Below are positions 33,185 through 43,743 of a DNA stretch of 64,000 bases, piece by piece (position 1 is the first letter of the stretch; the number at the start of each line of letters is the position of its first letter). Source of the stretch: Ophioceras dolichostomum (Eukaryota > Ascomycota > Sordariomycetes > Magnaporthales > Ophioceraceae). Below the pieces are notes generated by a model. It saw nothing but the letters and a program-made list of their open reading frames with translations, did not search any database and was not told where the DNA came from. The position numbers and the translations under genes are program-made. Where the stretch lies: assembly GCA_003049485.1 (NCBI GenBank), contig PYST01000024.1, positions 65,648 to 129,647 on the forward strand, read 5' to 3'.

Positions 33185-34022
33185 TGTGAGGAGGAAGGAC
33201 AGGGACGAGGACAAGGACGGTATGCGTGTGCGTGTACGGAGGAGTTTTGGTAGTTGTCCAGCGACGAGGTCGGGGGGTTGTTGAGAAAACGAGCGAGGAA
33301 ATGCGGTAGAACCGAGGATGAGAATTTGGTGAGCTATGAGTGGAGGAGATATTTTTTGCCTGCCAGGACAGCACGACTTTTGGAGAAGGAGAAAGAAGAG
33401 CGCACGGACGGACCGGCCGGGATAATGTGGGGATTCGCTTTCGCCGCCCGGCAACCCGTTATCCCCGACCCCCGACTCACCCACGTGATGCTCCTGACGG
33501 CGACCACTATCTCCTCGAGGGTAGATACTCGGTGGCATAAAGAAGTTGATTTGCGAAGAGTTGGTCTATCGAATGTGCCATGCTATGCTCTTGCGGAGTT
33601 GCGGTGAGCTTGGGCTGCTGACTGAAAGCTCGGGCGACTCCATCCAGACTTCAGATATTCCGTACCAACAAGGGGTATCTCAAACCACGAATGAACTAAA
33701 CCGTGAACGCCGTGTGCCACTCCTTCTAGCCCAAAACCGAGATCATATGTAGTCCCAAATACCAGAGAACTACGTTCGTTCTCATCAAAGCACACGCCTA
33801 ACCTGCCAAGGCAACCAAGTAATGGTAGCTGCCTCTCACGAAGGCGGTCGGTATTAGCTGTCCATCAAACTCCTGCGTTGTCCAGCGCCCAGTGCTACGG
33901 CTCATCACCCATGGGTAAGACGCAGCGCTGCTAGCTTTGCCCACACAGACCGGCCATCAACCGTCACAAGCCACAGCGGCGGTAGTAACGGCGATAGTGA
34001 CCGAAAACACACACTCTGGTCC
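33185..34022. other. intergenic between mix17 start and lrp1 end (both minus)
   Basis: An 840-base stretch holding the mix17 promoter (minus strand) and the lrp1 3' flank. No gene or repeat stands out. Confidence 0.5.
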
Positions 34023-34836
34023 TCACTTCGCCTCCTTGCCGCTGCGTTTCGGCCGCTTCGACTTGCCCTCGCCAGACTTTCCGCTGGAGTCGCTAACATC
34101 GGCAGGAAAAGCAATAGCAGCGTCGTTAGCTCCACGCTTCCTCAGCACGGCCTTCGCGCGCTCCTTGGCCAAAAGCTCGTTAAGATTGTTGGTGAGAGTC
34201 TTGTTGTTCTCGTCCGCCTGAAGATTTTTGAAAGGATTAAAAGGTTTTTAGTCAGTTACTTAACATGCTTAGTCACTAACCAGCCAGACTCGGGGGAATA
34301 GATAGAAGGGTGGCTGGTCATGAATAGTTAAGAGTATTCAGGGAGGGAGGCGGCAACGAACCAGGTCGGCCCGCAGGAAGCGAATCGCTGCCTCCGTGTT
34401 GACCGTGGCATTCGCCGGCCGCGGAGCAACGGGGGTCTCGGCCTTCTTGATCTTGTCGAAGTACTGCCGTGTTCGGGCCAGCTCCGTGAAGACCTCGTGT
34501 TTCTTGGCGTCAACTCCCTCAAGACGCAGACCACCTTGGCGATAGTTGAATTAGTAATTTGCACTGTGGACCCCCGAGACTGAAACGACGAGACAGAACC
34601 GGACGCTAGTAGGTGAGGCCGCAAGCAGCAGCGAGCAGCAGGGACTCACAGAATATGAGCGACTCGATGGCGTAGGCAAGCAGCACGTTGAGTTTTGCCT
34701 GGTCTAACACGGCGAGTTTGGATGAGACCTCTTTGAAGTCTTGGAGGAGAGGCTTCAGCTCGGCTTCGAGCGACCCGACGGTGTCCGCCAGATCCTCTAC
34801 CAGCGACTCGAAATCCCTGGTATCGTGAGAGCTCAT
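34023..34836 (-). CDS. lrp1: exosome cofactor Lrp1 / Rrp47 (C1D, Sas10/Utp3/C1D family)
   Basis: Nuclear exosome-associated protein that pairs with Rrp6 in rRNA and snoRNA 3' processing. Minus-strand exons 34836-34650, 34534-34362 and 34217-34023, 184 residues. The Sas10/C1D domain is clear: SLEAELKPLL, then LDQAKLNVLLAYAIESLIF, then (exon 2) LRLEGVDAKKHEVFTELART and RQYFDKIKKAE. Exon 3 carries NLNELLAKERAKAVLRKRG and a Lys/Ser-rich tail (GEGKSKRPKRSGKEAK), a likely RNA-binding nuclear tail. Length fits C1D/Rrp47 proteins and is much shorter than Sas10 or Lcp5 relatives. Divergent from the next gene with about 500 bases between starts. Confidence 0.9.
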
Positions 34837-35339
34837 CTTGTTGCTTTTGCTGGTGGAGAGAAATCCATTAGGTTTACGAATGAGTGAGTGATCGAGGTTT
34901 ACGCCAGTCGAGGGGGAGGTACCTCTCGAGTCTCGGAACGCAAAGTGGGGCAGTTATAGCGGGTAGCACCAAAACTGGACCAATAATCGAGCTGCATGTG
35001 CATGTGAATTTTCTATACCCTGAAAGGAAAAAAAAGTATCTTCGTGCAGTCTTCGCTCGCTCGCACATCGCCATAGACAGTGCAACGGCCTCGTTTTTCT
35101 ACCACAACACCCTACCTCGTAGGGGCGGATGCGCTCTTCAACGATCCTTCGGCACTCCTATAGCCCATTGCTTCTCATGGGTCCACGCTCACAGGTCGCT
35201 GTCTCGTGCTGGCCTGCTTTGCTATAGGTGGATGCCTTTGCTCAAGGCCAGTCCTGTGTCTACCATGACCGTTGTCCGAGTCGAGTGAAACCACTTCGCC
35301 AAGCTGTCTCGAATAGCCGGCGGCTTCCCGCACCCGCGG
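34837..35339. promoter_or_regulatory. divergent promoter region of lrp1 and the Cbs2-like gene
   Basis: About 500 bases between two divergent start codons; an A run near 35027-35035 is the only notable feature. No motif is strong enough to name. Confidence 0.5.
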
Positions 35340-37052
35340 GTGCTTGCGCGAATACCGCTCAGATACACGCGATGGGGTCGCCATAGCATTTCTGCCGGCC
35401 GGGGGGCCAACAACAAGCCTGTCAAGCCAGGTCGCAAACAACAGGTTGCTCCGCCGAACTACAACTTTCCCTTCGGCGTCCCGTCGCTTCTGATCCCACC
35501 AGAACGTCTCGAAGAGCCGCTGCAAAGCCCACCTCCTTCTCCCTCTCCTCCACCCACCCGGCGTCCCCGTGAGAACGATAGCGCGGAGACGGAAGCGGTG
35601 CCGAAGGCAGAATCCGTATTGGAGGCCAACGAGAATACAGAGGCTGCAAACATTCCTGTAAACTATCATTTTCCCTTTGGAATTCCTGCACTGCTCGTCT
35701 CCACCGAAGTGACCTCGGATATCGTTGCCGCTCATCGCGCATCGTTGACCGGCAAACCTTCGAGCGCACCACTTCCCACGCCTAAGGATCCCCACACCCT
35801 CGGGCCGGAACAAACAGCAGACCTTGCAGCGAAAGACCTACCCGAGGAGAAACAGGAGAAAGTCAACTTCAGTACCGGCCGAACCCCCCAGAGCCTCATC
35901 ACTGCGGGGTCCTCCAGCCTCGAACCGAACCAGTGGCGGAAAGTCCACGTCCTCAGCTCCAACATCCGATCGAGCTACATCGCCCACGCACTGGCCGCTG
36001 TGCCAGGACTTCCGCCGGTCCCCTTCCTCCTCACGAACAAGACCGCCTGGCTCGAAGAGGGGGGCAGGATCAGCGTGCTGCGGTCCGGGAAATGGTCGTG
36101 GACCCGCAACGTCCAGCCAGAGCTCTACCGGGAGCCGCGGCCCGAAAACGCGGACATCGACTACATCGACCAGCTGGTGGTCACGGCGCGGCCGACGAGG
36201 ACTATGAAAGCGCTCGCGCCGCTCGTGGATCGCATCGACGACAAGACCATCATCTGCCTCGTGCAGGACGGCCTCGGCATGACCGAGTTCCTCAACGCTA
36301 AGCTCTTCACCGACCCGGCCACGCGGCCCACGTACGTGCTGGGCCACATGACGCACCTCCTGCGGCACCTGCGTCGCCCACTGCTGAGCTACCGCTACTA
36401 CTGCAACTACACGCTGGGCGAGGAGCCCGAGCCCGGGACCCTGCACCTCTCGGCGTACATGCGCGACAGCCCCAAGTTCCCGGACCTGGACTACCACCCG
36501 CCGCTGGAGACGCAGGTGCACGTGCAGCACTTCCTGTACGCCATGTGGAAGGCGGGCAGCCTCAAGGCGGTCAACCGGCTGTTCGGCGACTTCCTGACCC
36601 GCAAGCTGCCGACCATGGTGTTCCAGTCGGTGGTGGACCCCGTCGCCGTGCTGCTCGACTGCACGTACGGCGAGCTGTGCCGGAGCGCGAACGGCCTGCG
36701 GTTGGTGGACCAGCTGCTCGCGGAGGTCGCGGCCGTGGTCGACGCGCTCCCGGAGCTGTCCGGCGAGGACGCCTTCCGGGGGTACGTCGCGGACGGCAGG
36801 CTGCGGGGGGACGTCCTAGGCCGGCTGCGCAACACGAGGCCGGACGTGGAGTGCGAGATGCGCCACCTGGTGCGGAACGGGAGGGACGTCGACGTCGAGT
36901 TCCTCACCGGATGGTTCGTGCGCCGCGGGCAGGAGATCGGCGTGCCCTGCCCCCTGGCCGACATGATCGTGCGGATGGTCAAGGGGAAGTACAAGGTCAG
37001 GCGGAAGCAGATCGACAGCTATATCAAGTTGGGTTCTAAGCCACTGCGATAG
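35340..37052 (+). CDS. PanE/ApbA-fold protein, Cbs2-like (putative mitochondrial translation factor)
   Basis: Single-exon 570-residue protein. The N-terminus (MLARIPLRYTRWGRHSIS) is a plausible mitochondrial presequence. Residues 40-51 and 108-119 hold two copies of a motif, NYNFPFGVPSLL and NYHFPFGIPALL, separated by a Pro-rich linker. From about residue 200 the protein resembles the ketopantoate reductase (PanE) fold: a first strand (KVHVLSSNIRSSYIAHAL), IDQLVVTARPTRTMKAL, KTIICLVQDGLGM (matching the usual LxNG substrate loop region) and a helical C-terminal domain with TRKLPTMVFQSVVDPVAVLL. The Rossmann GxGxxG loop is absent (SSNIRSS), so catalysis is doubtful. The same fold without activity is known in yeast Cbs2, a COB mRNA translational activator; that role here is inference. 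Confidence 0.75.
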   Translation: MLARIPLRYTRWGRHSISAGRGANNKPVKPGRKQQVAPPNYNFPFGVPSLLIPPERLEEPLQSPPPSPSPPPTRRPRENDSAETEAVPKAESVLEANENTEAANIPVNYHFPFGIPALLVSTEVTSDIVAAHRASLTGKPSSAPLPTPKDPHTLGPEQTADLAAKDLPEEKQEKVNFSTGRTPQSLITAGSSSLEPNQWRKVHVLSSNIRSSYIAHALAAVPGLPPVPFLLTNKTAWLEEGGRISVLRSGKWSWTRNVQPELYREPRPENADIDYIDQLVVTARPTRTMKALAPLVDRIDDKTIICLVQDGLGMTEFLNAKLFTDPATRPTYVLGHMTHLLRHLRRPLLSYRYYCNYTLGEEPEPGTLHLSAYMRDSPKFPDLDYHPPLETQVHVQHFLYAMWKAGSLKAVNRLFGDFLTRKLPTMVFQSVVDPVAVLLDCTYGELCRSANGLRLVDQLLAEVAAVVDALPELSGEDAFRGYVADGRLRGDVLGRLRNTRPDVECEMRHLVRNGRDVDVEFLTGWFVRRGQEIGVPCPLADMIVRMVKGKYKVRRKQIDSYIKLGSKPLR

Positions 37053-37534
37053 AGAGATGTCCTCGTTGGCTAGGTACCTAAGAAAGGGGTTTTGTGGTTG
37101 GAACTCGTGGTTGGAACTCGTTGACAGGACGCTGGAGTCGGTAGTCCCGCTTCGCGATTACATATTATGAGGTGTCTGTTCTGTACAATATTGTGGCTGT
37201 ATATAAGGGGACCTTCATGTCATAGACGGCTGTTTAAGAATTGGTTGGATTTTGTATATAACTGTACCAGGTATAATACGATTCAAAGTCGCTTGAGATT
37301 GGCTCTCAATCCTGCTCTTCTTGTCTGCTCTTAAGTCGCCTTGCCACTGGTTGTTGTTGCCTAGTAGGGAGATTGGGTGGTAGGTGGTTTGACAATAAGA
37401 TCATCCACGAAGCGCTGAGAACCCCACCTAGAATTATGTATCAAACTATCATCATCACTCCAACGCAAAAATATCTTCAGACCCTACAACCAATCCTAAC
37501 ACAAACTTCGCAAGAACAAATTCCGTGCAGAACG
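37053..37534. promoter_or_regulatory. upstream region of the PDCD5-family gene
   Basis: Cbs2-like 3' flank plus the PDCD5-gene promoter. TATA-like runs occur at about 37198-37206 and 37254-37261, roughly 280-335 bases before the start codon. A TAGGTACCTAAG element lies at 37071-37082. Confidence 0.5.
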
Positions 37535-38298
37535 ATGGAAGACGCAGAGCTTGAGCAGGTGAGATTCTATAGCTATGGCTTCAAACCTGCTGGTTTCTTT
37601 GGCCGAGCGCCCTACTGAACGAACCTCTCACGCGAACAGATCAGAAAGGCCCGCCTTGAGCAGCTCAAGGCCCAGAGCGGGGCTGCTGGCAAGGCCGCTG
37701 GTGGCGGCGGCAGCTCTAACTCACAGCAACAGGCTGAGCAGCGAAAGTGAGTGCTTGCTCTAGAGTCAACGTCTGTCACCGGCGACAAATATCAACTTTG
37801 CTTCTTGTGGTCTCTTCTCATCATGCATGGCCCCCGGCATGGGACGTGAAAGTCAGAGCTAACACGACTCTCATCACAGACAACAAGAAGGTACCACAAA
37901 CCTCACCCCAGGCAAACAAGTCGAGCTGTCCAGTCACGCGATATCGCATAGGGGAGCAGACCCAGCCAGGCATATCGTCACGAACGCTGACCAACTAACC
38001 ACCTTTCCATTCACGCACAGATGAGGCGCGCAAGAACATCCTCAACCAGATCCTCCACCCGGAGGCGATGGACCGCCTGGGCCGTATCAGGCTGGTGAAG
38101 GAGTCGCGCGCGACCGACGTCGAGAACCGGCTCATCATGCTGGCCCAGACGGGCCAGCTGCGCCAGAAGGTGACCGAGGACCAGCTCAAGGAGCTGCTCA
38201 ACGCCGTGGCCGACAACCAGGAAGAGGAGAAGATCGTGGTGAGCAGGCGGAAGGGGTGGGAGGATGAGGACGATGATGACTTGTTGGCGGATCTTTGA
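37535..38298 (+). CDS. PDCD5 (TFAR19) family DNA-binding protein
   Basis: Small conserved helical protein family; the human member is an apoptosis- and chaperonin (TRiC)-linked protein. Exons 37535-37558, 37640-37746, 37880-37890 and 38021-38298 give 139 residues. The start MEDAELEQ then IRKARLEQLKAQSG matches the family N-terminus. A Gly/Ser/Gln-rich linker follows. The core is ARKNILNQILHPEAMDRLGRI, LVKESRATDVENRLIMLAQ, GQLRQKVTEDQLKELLNAV, and the tail is VVSRRKGWEDEDDDD. The third exon is only 11 nt (codes QQE plus split codons); leaving it out would shift frame, because exon 2 ends in phase 2 and exon 4 needs phase 1. GT and AG ends are canonical. Convergent with COQ4. Confidence 0.9.
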
Positions 38299-38670
38299 TG
38301 ATGAGATGGGAGGGGGGGTTCTCTACTCTGCTTTTCTTCCTCTTTTCCTTGCGCGTTTGCTCTCCGGATTTTTCTCTCCTTTCCCCCTTCTCATGATTGT
38401 CAACTGTACCTACCCCATGCCCAATGGCTCTCGTCCCTCACTCAATATGATTCCCAAACCAACCTTCCTCGATCGGACGTGGTATATCTCAACAATGATT
38501 GGCGACGATTCTCTCACCTGCAATCGACGAACAAAAAAAAACTGACAAATGAGTTCTTTTTATGTACGATTTCTACAATTAATGTACAGCATGTTCTATG
38601 CCAAGATATATGTCCCGCACCTCTTTCCCTACGCATCGTCGTCAGCCACTCAGAGGCCATACTTCAACAC
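38299..38670. other. intergenic, convergent 3' flanks
   Basis: 370 bases between the PDCD5 and COQ4 stop codons; pyrimidine-rich at 38330-38390. No gene seen. Confidence 0.5.
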
Positions 38671-39773
38671 TCACGTTCCGGGAGCAGCAGCGGGAGGCGT
38701 TGCATTCCCGGGTTCAGACGAAGCAGAAGACGGAGAGGCAGACGCGGAAGGTGGTGGAGGTGGAGGTGGAGGAGTAGACGAGGCCCGTACGGCCGCCGTC
38801 GCCGCCGCCGCCGCCGCCGTCGCAGCCTCCTTCCGTCTTCTCTTCTCCTCCCTCTCCCTGCGGCGCATGTCCCGCATATCTGGGGGCGGCTGTATGTTCA
38901 GCTCGCGCCTCAGGTCCGCAACATCGCGCTCCATCTGCTCCTCCCAATACACATTAATCACCTCCTTGGCGCGGAGGCCGTTGGTGACCGCCCACGGCAG
39001 GTAGATATTCCAAAACCGGCGCCTCTCCCCCCTTTTCAGCGTGAACGCCGCGAAGCTCGCCAGGCCGGTCATGGGCAGCAGGGTGTTTGCGAACTCGAAC
39101 GTCTTGAGCGCCACCTCGCCCTCGCGCATGGTCGGCAGGCCGGTCAGGGCGTGGTAGAAGTCGTGCGACTCGCGGTAGCGCTGCAGCACGTACGCGCACT
39201 CCTCGTCGTCGACGTACCGGACGGCCGCGCGCGTGTCGGGAGTGACCTTCTCGCGGTCGAGCCACTCGACGTAGGTGCGGCCCAGGGTGTTGGCCGGGAG
39301 GGAGCGCAGGTGGGGGAGGTCGAGGGACGTGGAGGTCATGCGGGGCCGGTCGCGGAGGATGCGCCGGCCGGTCGGGTCGCCGAGCATGGCGTCGCGGAGG
39401 CGGGGGACGAAGTAGGGCGTTGCGGTGGCTTCGGCAAAGGCGGCGATCAGGTCTTTAGGCATTGCGGATCAGCATCTTGAGCTCTATCCATTGTTGGCTG
39501 TAGGGAGCTTCTGCTTCTACTCCAGAAAATCTCACCTCCCCGCCTTGGGTCCAGGAGGGACCACAGCCCTGAGCCAACAGCCAGGCCTGCTCGTTCGAGG
39601 GTCGTGAGTGGTACGTGGCCCTCATAGTTGGGGGGAGGGCGGTTCAGCACGGAAAATCGTCGTGGGCTGACACCATTGGTGGTACCGACGAGCCCTGGTG
39701 CCAGATACGAGGGAGAACAGACGCAACTTCTCCGTGCTGCAGCCTGCAGACTTCGGATTGGCGAGACCTTCAT
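38671..39773 (-). CDS. coq4: COQ4, ubiquinone biosynthesis protein
   Basis: Mitochondrial matrix-side inner-membrane protein of the CoQ synthome; recent work ascribes oxidative decarboxylation of the CoQ ring to it. Exons 39773-39536 and 39452-38671 give 339 residues. N-terminal 40 residues are basic and Ser/Ala-rich, a presequence. Conserved blocks: HVPLTTLERAGLAVGSGL, FAEATATPYFVPRLRDAM, LPANTLGRTYVEWL and the metal-binding motif H176-D-x-x-H180-x11-E192 (HDFYHALTGLPTMREGE). FEFANTLLPMTGLASF and RFWNIYLPWAVTNGLRAKEVINVYWEE follow, all intact. The C-terminus is extended beyond the usual end by a basic then Ala tract and a Pro/Ser-rich tail (about 70 residues). Confidence 0.95.
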
Positions 39774-40263
39774 CGTGGGTCGGTCGAGGAAGTCAACACC
39801 AGAATTCCCATTGTCCTAGACGAGAATTGGGGGTTTTGGGAAGACTGGGGGAGCTCAAAGTGCTTTCTGGTCCAAGGTGGTCCGATAATAGGAAGATTAC
39901 GGTGACGAGGGGGTAGCTCCGGGTGGTGTAACGAAGCTTGGTGCCGGCAGTATTCTGTACCCTGGTCCAAGCGGGGGCGGTCAAGGCCGTAAATCTCACT
40001 ACCGTGGGGTGCACCTATAGTGGCCTGGGTGTGACTCACCGACATCTCGGTCTCATACCAACGAAGAACAGAAGTCGATAGCAAAAATGGTAACAAAAAG
40101 TGTATGGGTCGCTGCTCTGGGGAGCATCACCGTCTCATGAGGGAAAATAGGTACTGTATGAGCTGTATTGCGGCGGGATTAGCAAATGTATGGCCTTGAA
40201 GGGAACAGTCGATGGGAGGTTGAGAACGGTTTGATCATTTTGCTACTGATTTCTGTATTACGT
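39774..40263. other. intergenic between coq4 start and SET gene end (both minus)
   Basis: About 490 bases forming the coq4 upstream region and the SET-gene 3' flank. No gene seen. Confidence 0.5.
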
Positions 40264-41575
40264 TCAAACGTCAAACCGTTCTATAGCGGCAGACACAAGA
40301 CCATCGATCTGCTTCCATCTAGTGATGATCAATGCCAGCTGAATTTCGTTGCCGAGCCCGTCGTCAGCAGCCCCCTTTTTTGTGCCCTTTTTACCTTTGC
40401 CCTTTTTAGCTGTCAGGCGTTGTTGTTGTATGACTTCCAGCTCGCCGATGCTCTTCTGCACCACCTGGCGGCGGTACTTCGTGAGGATGGCGAGCAGGTG
40501 CCGATCCGCCAGGACCTGCTGGCGCTGCTCCTTCGGGTCGTTGTCGTCGTCGTTCACGCCCTCGACAAAGTCGAGCCAGTCGGACTGGGACTGGCTGGAG
40601 AGGACCCGAACGGCCACTTTCGTGCGGAAGCACACGGTCTCGGAGTCGAGCATGTAGTTCCCCAGGTAGTCGTACTCCTCGAGCAGAGCCTTCTGCGGCG
40701 CCGTCAGCCGCGGCAGGATCGCGTCGTCGATGCACACCTCGTCAAAGCGGTTGCGGCCCTCGTCCAGCACGAAGCCGTACTCGGCGAGCAGGAAGTCGTT
40801 GGAGTGTTGACCGTAGCAGATGAAGATCTCCTCGCCCGCTGCATAGGCCCTGTCGCTGCGTACGGTGAACTCGTCGTCCGAGAAGGCGACGGCGCAGCCG
40901 AGGTCCGCGTGGTTGAACAGGTCTGCCACGGGCTGCAGCACCATACGGTCCTCGCGCGCCAGCTTCTCGGTGCGAGGGCATACGAAGTAGAATGTGCGCG
41001 TGTTCGCGAGCAGCCAGGTGTGCAGGTAGTCGTCCCGGTCCACGGTGGGAAAGGCGGCTGAGACGCAGGCCCAATCCTTGGCGAATTTGACCTCCTGCTT
41101 GCGGAGAAGCTCACGGGCGCGAAGGGGGAGATACTCCTGAAGCTCAGAAGGCCATGTGAGCGGTACGGTCTCCAGGTCCTTCGGCGTGGGCTGGACGGAG
41201 TTCCACTCGTCGAACTTGCCGGACTCGTCCAAGGCCATGTCAGCTGCCAGGAGGCCGTGGACGGTCATTGTCGCTGGCAATTTCGAGGAGACGGACTTCG
41301 GGACAGTGAATAATGTCCTCAGTGCCTTCGTCGGGACCTTGAGAAGGAGCTCATTCTCCTGTGACGGAACGATATTTGTCATCATTGCTGAATGCCTTAG
41401 AAGAAGGATAGTACCTAGGTAGTTGTTGACATGAAAGAGTCGAGGATTGGCGTACCTTGATCTTCCTCATAGTAATGATCCCAATGCCTCGTCCGGGGAT
41501 TCGGTCTGGACGGATGCCGTTCATTTCAATACCCTGGGCTTCCGCCCATAATAGCAGCTGCTCGTGATTTTCCAT
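40264..41575 (-). CDS. SET-domain protein lysine methyltransferase (SETD3/RLSMT/Rkm class)
   Basis: Predicted SAM-dependent methyltransferase of the class that modifies non-histone proteins such as ribosomal proteins, Rubisco or actin. Exons 41575-41456 and 41358-40264 give 404 residues. The N-terminus reads LLLWAEAQGIEMNGI and PGRGIGIITMRKIK (first SET strands, GxGI), then ELLLKVPTKALRTL. A long insert follows (iSET). SET-C hallmarks are LQPVADLFNHADLGC (the NHxxxxxC motif) and AGEEIFICYGQHSNDFLLAEYGF, with the catalytic-region Tyr in CYG. The C-terminal helical substrate-binding domain has QVLADRHLLAILTKYRRQVVQKSIGELEVI. A Lys/Gly-rich loop (AKKGKGKKGTKKG) lies near residue 365. The acceptor before GAG-AAT-GAG (41359) is the one that keeps frame. 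The target cannot be told from sequence. Confidence 0.87.
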
Positions 41576-43743
41576 TGTTGAGACTTTTTCGACACACCGG
41601 CCTTGGGGCAACCGCACACTACTATGACAGAGGCGTCGGGGTTCACTGTAAAAAAGTCCTGAACATTAATCAAAGATCCATGTTGAGGAACTGCTCGGAA
41701 GGCAAACGACCCCAGACCATAGCTTTCGATTGAAAAGAAGGAAAAAGCGACCCCGAGCTTCGCAGTCCCCTTTCAGTTTGTGGACTCTATGGAGGTTGGT
41801 ATGTCGTAAAATGATGAAATCGGAGACAATTCTGGAAGCTCCCGCTGGTCTTCAATGCATCAATGGTCACCGATCCTTCTCGGCGTTGGGCACTGTAAAT
41901 CCCCCCTGCGAGGAAGGTACACTTAATGTTTTATAAAAAATTACAGTTTTGCAAACCCCAGTCTGCTCTTTTGAGGGCAGTCCCTTTTACATGTCCAAAT
42001 CAGTGTCCCCATGTACTTTCTTCACCTCATTTTCCCTTGCAGATAGATGGAAGAACCTCGACGCTCCATCTCGCGTATGTAGGTTCCTATATAGCGCCAT
42101 TTGCTCCGAACTGAACGCGGTGATTCCTCGAACTCAAAAGCCACCCAAACGCCCGTGGCATCGCTCCATATGCAAAACTCCAGACAAAAAAAATAAAAAA
42201 ATATTAAAGACGTGTCTGTCCACCTCACTTTTGCCAACAATTCACTCTGGGGGTATGCACGAAATATAACAATACGCGGTAGGCGTGCACCTGACGAAGC
42301 CGAAAACTCCGCTTATCCCTCATGAACGCCATGAAAGGGGAGAGAACCTAAAACTCCACGGCGAGCAAACCCAGTTACAGCGTGTACTAACCAGTCCAAC
42401 AGACGCCTTGAGAAGACCTATACAGAAAGCCGACAGGAGGAGATGACAAGAATAATCAAAAGAAAACAAATTCAACGTGTCTGATTTGATGATGTTCTTG
42501 GTAGCGAACCTCTCTGTGATCTCAGTTTTCCACTGTGAATCCTCCATCTTCTCCACACTGAAAGCATTTTATACATAACTGATAGCGAGCAACGAAGACG
42601 ATGTCGACAGGAGGCCTAAAAATTCTTCGTGACCTCTCATCCCCCATCCATCCATCTATCTTCGGCTCTCCTCCACTCGAATAACCATGCTGAATGTACC
42701 GCGCATATGGAAAGGAAGGAATAGACAAAAACCAATCGAACGACGGACGGAAAGGGAAAATAGAAGAGCTAGACCAGACCGAGTAAGGAAGGGAAAGTCT
42801 ACCGAGTTAGCAATTTTTGTTTTGCGCCTGCCTTTGGTCTTCCCCCTCGACAACCACACAACAAAAAAGGAGAGAAAATCTGCACCGTAATGCCAAACTG
42901 AGCAAGACAAGAGTGAGAAGGGGTAAAAAAGAAAACGGAGGAAAAGGAAGAAAGAAGCAGTTGAGAACAATGATTAGAAAAGAAGAGTGAACGGCGGAGG
43001 AAGGAAAAAAACCAAGCTGGAGCGAAAGCCCGCACAACGGTCGCGGCAGCGATCGGCTTGAGAGCCAGCTCCGTTCTCGAGAAAAGGGGCAGGAAGTGAA
43101 CAAGGAGAAACAGTGCCAAGCAAGGTCATGACGAAGACGTGCCCGTAAGGGTGGAGGTCCGTCTCCTTGGTCCAGAGCCCTGGGATGCTTTGGAAGGTTA
43201 GCCATCTCATCGCAAACCTCGTCCAGGTCGTGCTGCTGAGGATGGCGAGCCTTGCCTCCCCGCGAGACGTCGCCGGGGGCTCTCTTGTTCATCGTCTCGT
43301 GTCCTCACTTCAGCCGTTCATTCGGTCTGGTCCTGACTCCAGCCACTCTCCTCCCTCCGTCTTTCCTTTAATTTTAACCGCCTCGCCTTAATATCGTTTC
43401 TCCTCCTCTGTCTCCTCTTCGTCCTGCGATTTGACGCCGTTTGACACTTTTCGGCGTTCGAGTTGGTAGGGGTGTTGTTGCTGCTTTCTTTTAGCGACCC
43501 CTAGCCGTCGCGGGCTGTATTGTAGGCTTGGGAACAAGAGGAGGCTATTGCAGGCATGGGAGGAGCATGGTGGCCACCGCCGCCGCTGCCGCTGCTGCTG
43601 ATGCCAGTTCTGAGACCATTGACGAAGCCGCCGGCGGCTGAGAGCGAAGAGGAGGAGGCGTGGCCGCCAGTCATCGACGGAAGGAGAGAACGCTGTGCGC
43701 TACTGACGGCACCCCCGCCAGCCGCGAGGACCGGCCTAGATCC
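41576..43743. other. 2.2 kb intergenic region, both flanking genes minus
   Basis: No gene is supported. It holds the SET-gene upstream region and a long CPSF6-like 3' flank. The + strand is purine-rich between about 42700 and 43010 (pyrimidine-rich on the other strand). Open frames at 42807-43292 (minus) lack homology. Confidence 0.5.

Noticed and set aside
42807..43292. 161-residue minus-strand open frame
   Set aside because: Pyrimidine-rich 3' flank sequence translated; no conserved motif.
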